Shown here piece by piece: positions 58,451 through 64,000 of a stretch of 64,000 nucleotides of DNA (position 1 is the stretch's first letter; every line of letters starts with the position of its first letter). Below the pieces are notes generated by a model. It searched no databases. It saw only the letters and a program-made list of their open reading frames with translations, and was not told the origin of the DNA. The stretch is taken from assembly GCA_944990035.1 (NCBI GenBank), contig CALYLX010000143.1, positions 620,001 to 684,000 on the forward strand, read 5' to 3'. A program made the translations under genes and the position numbers. Source of the DNA: Clitopilus passeckerianus. Taxonomy: Eukaryota; Basidiomycota; Agaricomycetes; Agaricales; Entolomataceae.

Positions 58451-59218
58451 TCATAGGGCAAGCATCGTCCCCGTGATTATGCCCAATATTACTATTGTAG
58501 ACATTGCCCCTCCGAGTCGGCTCAATGAACCAGCCCCGTTGTCTTTCCCATTGCTACCATCCGTTATTATGGTGTATACTGGAATGGCAGTTCCGGTATA
58601 GGTCGCCGTTTGTGTAGGACCTCCTGCTAGCCAGCGTGCCTCGACGCAAGAAGCTCCACCATGACTGTCTAAATCGCAACTTGCGCTGACGCCGTAGTAG
58701 GCAGCGTTGGAGGTCTGGGGCTCCCTGTAGGCTACGTAATGGGATGCATCAGCAACAATAGTCCCTTGTGAAGTAGTTGTCAGATATAATGAATGTGTCG
58801 AGGCTTGACCGCTGAGCCCATACCTTCAAACGTTACTGCAGGTGAGGTGGTGCGCGTCCAACCGGCCTCTGTATGGCTCGCATCGATGGTAATTGTCCTC
58901 GTTCCCCGTGTTACAACGTCTCCAGAGTTCAGAGGTTTCTTGATGAAAATGCTGCCTTCAAGGCGCTCGTAATAAGTTGTTGCCCCGTCTGGACCAACAC
59001 CTATGGGCGAAAGCGTCTGAGATGGACGAGAGGGGTTGTTCGGATCCCAGGATTCTGTTGCGACTTCGTAAAGAGTGATGATCGCCGCTTGACACGCTGC
59101 AAATGGAGGAAACGGAAGCAAACGCGAGGAATTAGTCTCAGTGATGCTGTTATAGACCTAAAAGCGTACCGATTCCAAGGCTACCAAGCAGCCAGAGGTT
59201 GAATGAGGCAAATCTCAT
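58451..59218 (-). CDS. small secreted GPI-type surface protein, copy C
   Basis: Three exons (59218-59170, 59096-58824, 58764-58451) give 211 aa. The signal peptide is MRFASFNLWLLGSLGIACQA. Family blocks are IITLYEVAT, IGVGPDGATTYYERLE, TIVADASHYVAYRE, CDLDSHGGASCVEARWL and YTGTAIPV. The hydrophobic tail (AMSTIVILGIITGTMLAL) suggests a GPI anchor. Introns are both phase 1, as in copies A and B. A TATAAG lies about 50 bp upstream of the ATG. Copies B and C share the DGATTY and ADASHYV motifs exactly. Confidence 0.8.
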
Positions 59219-59579
59219 AATTGGCTTGGAAGAACGTGAATGGGAGGCCGCCAGAAATATCTCTGTTCTTATAGAGCGCCGGGGGCAATTGAATGTCGAT
59301 ATCGCTGCAAGCGCATTCAATTGGTGCCTCGGGTTGAAGGGCGCACAGCAATTCACACCTTTCCCAACCTTCAAGGCTTCACCGCCAAGGAGGTGACCTG
59401 ATGGCACAATGAGGGAGTCTTGGTGTAACGTTTGTGCGAGTATAATATGGAATTCACTTCCAATATACAGTAACACATCAGATAAACTATCGAGCTTGTG
59501 TTAACTCAACAGGACGCATATAGACTAGCAATTTGCGTACTCTAATGTCCAATGTAACACCAGCCACGCCCAGGCGTTC
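59219..59579. other. intergenic, no gene recognised
   Basis: A short gap holding the copy C promoter and the 3' UTR of the methyltransferase gene. Confidence 0.5.
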
Positions 59580-61745
59580 CTAGCCCCCGGTATTTCCGAC
59601 AATTCTCCTCGTGACATGGCTCACGAAGCTCTCGAACAGCCTTCGGTCGTGTCCATATAGCCAGCGAGAGACGAGCTCAATGCCTTCCACCATTATGGAA
59701 CATATCATGGCTGTGTCCTTATCTGGTACCATATGTGCCGAATGGGACGAAATTGGCACGGAGCTGTCCCTGGCGCGTTTGCGGCGCGCATTCCGTGACC
59801 AGGTATCCGTGGAAGCCCGAATGACTAGGGTGGTCGAGGATTTGGGTGGAGATGATGAGGGTGCTTGAGGTAGGAAGTCTGTGAAAGGGTCTGAAGTGCA
59901 TGAAACGAGGATATCGCTGTTTTGAGAAAGGAGGTCCTCCACCCTGCTCAGCCATTGTTCGAGCTCCTCAGCTAGAGGAGGACTCGAGGCATTCGGGAGG
60001 GTACATCGGAGCGTGTTATGCGGAGGAAGAAGCGGTTGCAGGACTGGATTAGGTTTTGGGAGGCGACAGAGTTCCTGGCAAAGAAGTCAGTAACAGTACA
60101 TCCATCAAGGAGGCGGTAAACGTACGTCAGGTAGACGATAATCGTCCAGGGACCAACCCACTGCCCAACGCCTGGTTTGTCCTTGTATGAACTCGGTGAT
60201 GGCATAGTTCACTATCTGAAGAAAAAGCTGTTAGCATCATGAATGGAATACGGGACGAACGTAGTCACCCCCAGCTTCCGCATATCTGCCACAATCTCCC
60301 CCACGGACGATAGTTTCCCTAGCATTGAGGTATACCACCTCGCGACCCCTCTGCGTATGGGGTCTTGAGGGCTCGTTACGGACGGCTTGCCCAGGTCAGT
60401 CTTCTGCCTTTTGCTCGGACGTTCGCTATCCTCTTGTTCTTCAGGGAGAGGAACCGCCTGCTTGTGCTCCTGCTTCTGTTTCGATAGTCGTACGCTTTCA
60501 CGGACCATCGATCCCACGAAGTGAACCTCGCCGCCAGGCGTGATCATCTCGACAGGAGCGCCAGTGCAGACCTGTGGTGAGCAGAATAATCAGCACCCGA
60601 TACACAATTAGGTGGTTCAAGGCGGCCTACCCCGAAAGCCCCTTCCTCCTTGGCATTATTGCTATTTGTGACGTCCTCGGCGCTGGTGTAAAATGGAGGG
60701 TTGCACATGGTGAACTGAATTTCGACTTTTTTCTGGCAATTTTGATGGGTTATGATGGGGTTTGGATTGTCATGTACGTCTGATGGATGGCCATCTGCTG
60801 GAACTGCAGAGGTATTTGGCTTGGATTTGGCCATGGATGGGAATTCGCTGGCCAAGGCGGGCGCAACGGTCTTGAAAATCTGGTCGAATCCAAAATGCAT
60901 GTCGTCCATAGTTGCAGAGGCGTGTCCTTGAACGCGAGGAGCTTTGGCATGTACGACGGTAATTCGACTGGTCAAGTCATTTTTCTCGACGTTCAGCCTG
61001 GCAAATTCATATGATTCGGGGTCCAACTCTGCAGTAACGTCAGATAAGCGTGTGCATGCAGTAGGGGGGACATGATGGTACCAGATGCCACAAACGTCCA
61101 GTCTTTCTCCAGCGACGTTGCCAATAGCGGGTATATCGCAGATGCGCCCGTTCCTCTACGAGAAATATTAGCTCGCTACAACGAGAGCGACGAAATGCAT
61201 GGCTTACATGTCCAACCCACGAACGTTGATAGACCCGTGCTCGCTGAAACCCTCCTTTGCCTGTGCTACCCGCCGAAGTGCTGAGATGACATCTTGGATC
61301 CAAAGGACGTAGTTAAGCCTGCGACGTCCATACTGTCAGTATCCTCCCTCAGAAACGAGACGCCAAAAGACTTGCCTGTTCGGCACCTGGTGAAAATTGT
61401 CAACATTGTCATTGTATGGCCAGTTCAACGGAGATTTGCTGTACGGGAGGACATAACCGATCCGGCGGTAGTTCTAGCTCAATGTTGAAGTCTTTCTTGA
61501 GAAGGGCTTGAGTAAGGCATCTGCAAGCCTGTCAGTTCAACGTCGACTGTCCAAATGCCGACCAACCTACCGTTGGGCCTCTTCGTTATGAAAGTCGAGC
61601 GTTCGTCCACGAAGGCTGTTTCAACAGGTCAGGATATCGGTCCTGAACTTCCAGAAAGTAGTCCTCACAACGACGACAAAGGCGGATAAGCTGCAGCAAG
61701 ATCTTTGAAATCAGGAGCCTCGCGGTAAGGATTCCGAGGGTGCAT
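59580..61745 (-). CDS. METTL16: METTL16-type RNA m6A methyltransferase
   Basis: This is a multi-exon gene starting MHPRNPYREAPDFKDLAAAY, the METTL16 opening. The first exons are 61745-61669, 61615-61571, 61520-61445, an 11-nt microexon 61376-61386, 61318-61208 and about 61155 down. Motifs in order are LDFHNEEAQ, QALLKKDF, PPVPNRLNYVLWIQD, the SAM-binding GLDIGTGASAIYPLL, ASELDPESYEFA and the catalytic MCNPPFY (NPPF). Later blocks are GEVHFVGSMV and NYAITEFIQGQTRRW. In other eukaryotes the enzyme methylates an adenosine of U6 snRNA and related hairpins, in the nucleus. The C-terminal extension ends RRIVGNTGG. Splice sites downstream of about 60.3 kb are less certain. A tRNA-Ser gene lies just upstream on the same strand. 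Confidence 0.87.
61376..61386 (-). other. 11-nt microexon of the METTL16 gene
   Basis: GTGCCGAACAG encodes Val-Pro-Asn and two bases of Arg. It is preceded by an acceptor (CACCAG) and followed by GCAAGT, a GC-type donor. Without it the invariant VPxRLNY segment cannot be encoded in frame. Confidence 0.75.
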
Positions 61746-61778
61746 GTTGTCGTGGACGAAGAAAAGATGAAAAAGGTG

Positions 61779-61783
61779 AAAAA
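61779..61783 (-). terminator. Pol III terminator of tRNA-Ser(AGA) copy 2
   Basis: A run of five T on the minus strand, 10 nt past the tRNA 3' end and 33 nt before the METTL16 ATG. A second T-run follows at about 61771. Confidence 0.7.
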
Positions 61784-61793
61784 GTATAAGAGC

Positions 61794-61896
61794 GACGCCA
61801 GCAGGATTCGAACCTGCGCCCTCAAAGAGGAACAGATGACCAACAGGATATGGGCCCCATTCTAATCTGTCGCCGTAACCACTTGGCTATAGCGCC
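61794..61896 (-). tRNA. tRNA-Ser(AGA) copy 2, with intron
   Basis: It matches the copy at 42.7 kb at 102 of 103 positions. The one difference is in the T loop (TTCGAAT here, TTCGAGT there). It has the same acceptor stem, D arm, AGA anticodon, class II variable arm and 22-nt intron (61838-61859). The A and B box promoters are intact. Confidence 0.95.
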
Positions 61897-62092
61897 TACA
61901 AGATTGTACCATTTGGTCTTGGACCTGGTTATTCGTGGCTTGTGGTGTTGATGGCTTGCTTGGTAAAGCCGAGTCCGATGATCAGCCGAACCAATGAGGC
62001 GGACTCAGGCTTTGACCTTAATGTCAACATGCGTAAACGCGAATGCACTTATAGACGCTTTTTAGAAAGCAGTTGTATCGCTACTGACGATC

Positions 62093-63741
62093 CTAACAGG
62101 GTAAATGATAATTTAAATTGTCCCAGGCTTTCCACTGCGCGTCCTCCCTACCAAATTCCGATTGCACTTTTCCGCGCCGAACCGATGGGAAGATAGCTCG
62201 AATAGTTTCTGTTACACCTACAACCTGATACGTGTCCAAAGTCGAATATCCAACATCCAAGGCCTCCACACGCTCATTACACATCCCAGCCGTCTTTTCC
62301 TTGCCTGGTGGGAACCAAGCGACGGTCAAATCAAGCCGCTGCAGTTGCTGGCACGATCTGACGACGTGAAGTAACCCATCCATCGTAACTCGCGGCGTTT
62401 TGTTCTTTTCGCCTCCGAGATGAAGTTCGAGGAGGCTTAGCCATACAGATGTGGCTTCTTTAAGCCATGCATCATCTAGGTGAATTGCCGATGGGAGAGA
62501 GAGGTTGAGGTGGCGTAAGCCTTTGAGCTGAAAGAGTGAGTCGAAGTCTGCAGGAATTCGGGCATCTGTAAAAGGTAGAGACCTCCCAGGCTCGCCCAGA
62601 GGCTCCTCTCGAAGTGTTAGAGACTCTAGAGCTGGATGATCCGAGATCATTGTGGAAATCAATGTTTCAAGTGTCGTAATTGAGGATGGGTTCTCGGAGA
62701 GGAGCTCAAGATGATGGAGTGGATGACAAAGTAACTTGATCACCATCAGTCCACACCCCCAATTCTTAACTGGAATGGCAAGATGGCTCAGATGCTGAAA
62801 GCAATCTGTTGGTAGAGGAGACGAAAGGTGGGATTCGTCTAGGTAAAACTGATACCCTTTGGGATATAGCCGTTTCGCCCACCAGTTGACGGATACGTCA
62901 AGGCGACGAAGGTTTGAGAGTTCGGCGATCTTTGTGAAGAGTCGCCTAGATAGAGCATTGTGGACGAGGTGTAACGATTCCAAGGCGGCGAAACCATCCA
63001 GCACGGCAACCAAGGTTTCCTCGGGGAACTCGGGGCCCGAGGGACCAAAGCAGTTGGTCAAATGTAAGGCCTTTAAGCCCGGACATTGGCGAGGTGTTGA
63101 GGATAAAATCGTGTTTGGGCCATACTTGCTGCCAAGGATTGCATCGCCCCTCAAATGTACGGTGTGAAGGCTATGGGTAAGAAACGAGGCAAGCAGAGAA
63201 ACGTCCGTCAGTCGCCAGTCAATTAATTCGTAGCGCCGAATGTTAGGGAGGATATGTTTGAGAGGGTGATGGGAGGTGAGTTCAACGAGGACTTTGTGAG
63301 TGGTCACCGGTCGCTGATCTTCCCATCGATCCCACACTAGAATCCGCATCTTCTGACCATAGTAGAAGATCCTCGCCCAATCCTCCTTCGCCAGTTTCCG
63401 CGTGAGAAACTTATCAGTTCTTAGGAGGTTTCGCAATGACATATGACGGTCACGATCAACTCACAATACGTTTAAGTTGGTCCACCGAGTTCCAAACAAG
63501 GTGCAGCACGTCAGCGGAAAACGAAGCTACAATGAGAGTCCCAAGAGAGTGTTGATGCTTCCACAGCACATCCAACGCATTTTCTGTATCAATAAATGGC
63601 GTATATAGCGAGTCTCTTTGCTAAAATTGAGTGCTCACCTGTGAACGATTTGCAAGTTACAGCAGTAGATACGAGATCCGGATCAGCGACATGCTCAACA
63701 ATCTCTCGGCAGATTTCATTCACTTGAAGACAGGGATGCAT
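62093..63741 (-). CDS. F-box/LRR protein, family-2 copy 4
   Basis: Three exons (63741-63639, 63583-63465, 63409-62093) give 512 aa. The F-box exon is MHPCLQVNEICREIVEHV ... TAVTCKSFT. Exon 2 has ENALDVLWKHQHSLGTLI. Exon 3 opens FLTRKLAKEDWARIFYYGQ, parallel to FTRDLRDTDWERVVYYG of the 33.7 kb gene, and continues as leucine-rich repeats. I use the acceptor before FLTRKL, which restores phase 0; an upstream AG (63421) would put the exon out of frame. An SCF substrate receptor by analogy. The gene is complete. Confidence 0.83.
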
Positions 63742-64000
63742 TTGCTTCCAACAGCCTTGAGCGTATGAGGGTACTGAAGCAGTCAAGTGACATCAGTCTG
63801 ACTCTCTCCTGTTTGTGTTTGCTCATGAGTGGCAATCACCTTTAGAAGACGTAGTCGGACTTCTGCGGGCCAGTTCGACACTTTAGAAAGCTAACGAGGC
63901 TATGGCTAGTATTCAGGTACACTTGCCTAGGTACATATTTACGGTATTCCAACCTTGGTAATGAGGATTGTCCAGAGTGTATCTATAAGCCGACACTACT
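63742..64000. other. right edge, no gene recognised
   Basis: The promoter side of the last F-box gene. No coding sequence is recognised before the window ends. Confidence 0.5.

Noticed and set aside
57909..58454. 181-codon minus-strand frame next to surface-protein copy C
   Set aside because: No signal peptide or family motifs. It overlaps the supported 3' end of copy C in a different frame.
1..64000. Transposons, LTRs, CRISPR arrays or viral insertions
   Set aside because: No long terminal or inverted repeats, reverse transcriptase, transposase or spaced repeats seen on reading. A self-alignment would be the decisive test.

Overview
The window is nuclear DNA from a filamentous basidiomycete, most likely an agaricomycete. 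Nearly every gene is split by 45-75 nt GT-AG introns. The gene content fits: expanded F-box/LRR proteins, a Crinkler-type protein, a GH79 glucuronidase, agaricomycete-style single-pass membrane proteins and intron-containing tRNA-Ser genes. I see no transposon, CRISPR array or prokaryotic feature.

Layout. 0-11 kb: an F-box-like/LRR gene (-), an FHS-family (fucose-permease-like) sugar transporter (+), a Crinkler protein with P-loop NTPase and putative nuclease domains (+), and a second F-box-like/LRR gene (-). 11-25 kb is a mostly conserved block: an FAD monooxygenase (-), a Kelch/MYND protein (+), the very large HEAT-repeat trafficking protein LAA1/HEATR5 (-) and an HMG-box transcription factor (+). 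25-33 kb: two tandem paralogous membrane proteins ending in a PPPY motif (+), then a GPI-anchored GH79 enzyme (-). 33-43 kb: tRNA-Ser(UGA), an F-box/LRR gene (+), an UNC93-like transporter (-), a head-to-head F-box / F-box-like pair, and tRNA-Ser(AGA). 43-48 kb: a 3 kb gene-free stretch holding repeated PHO-box-like motifs, then a PHO84-type phosphate transporter (+). 48-64 kb: an F-box/LRR gene, three paralogous small GPI-anchored surface proteins interleaved with a DUF4140/DUF4139 protein, a METTL16-type RNA m6A methyltransferase, a second tRNA-Ser(AGA) 48 nt upstream of it, and a last F-box/LRR gene, all on the minus strand.

How the genes fit together. Conserved housekeeping genes (LAA1, METTL16, Kelch/MYND, tRNAs) sit among lineage-expanded families: seven F-box or F-box-like genes of two families, three GPI proteins, two PPxY membrane proteins and one Crinkler. 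Three transporters (sugar, UNC93-like, phosphate) and a GH79 enzyme give a nutrient-uptake and cell-surface character. The most interesting signals are the repeated ACGCACGTTCGT motif upstream of the phosphate transporter, the Crinkler NTPase/REase gene, the intron-marked module duplication in the PPxY proteins, the 11-nt microexon with GC-AG intron in METTL16, and the three-for-three association of tRNA-Ser genes with F-box genes.

Exon boundaries were set by hand from splice motifs, reading frame and paralog comparison. They are firm for most genes. They are only partly resolved for LAA1, GH79, the UNC93-like transporter, DUF4139 and the 3' part of METTL16.
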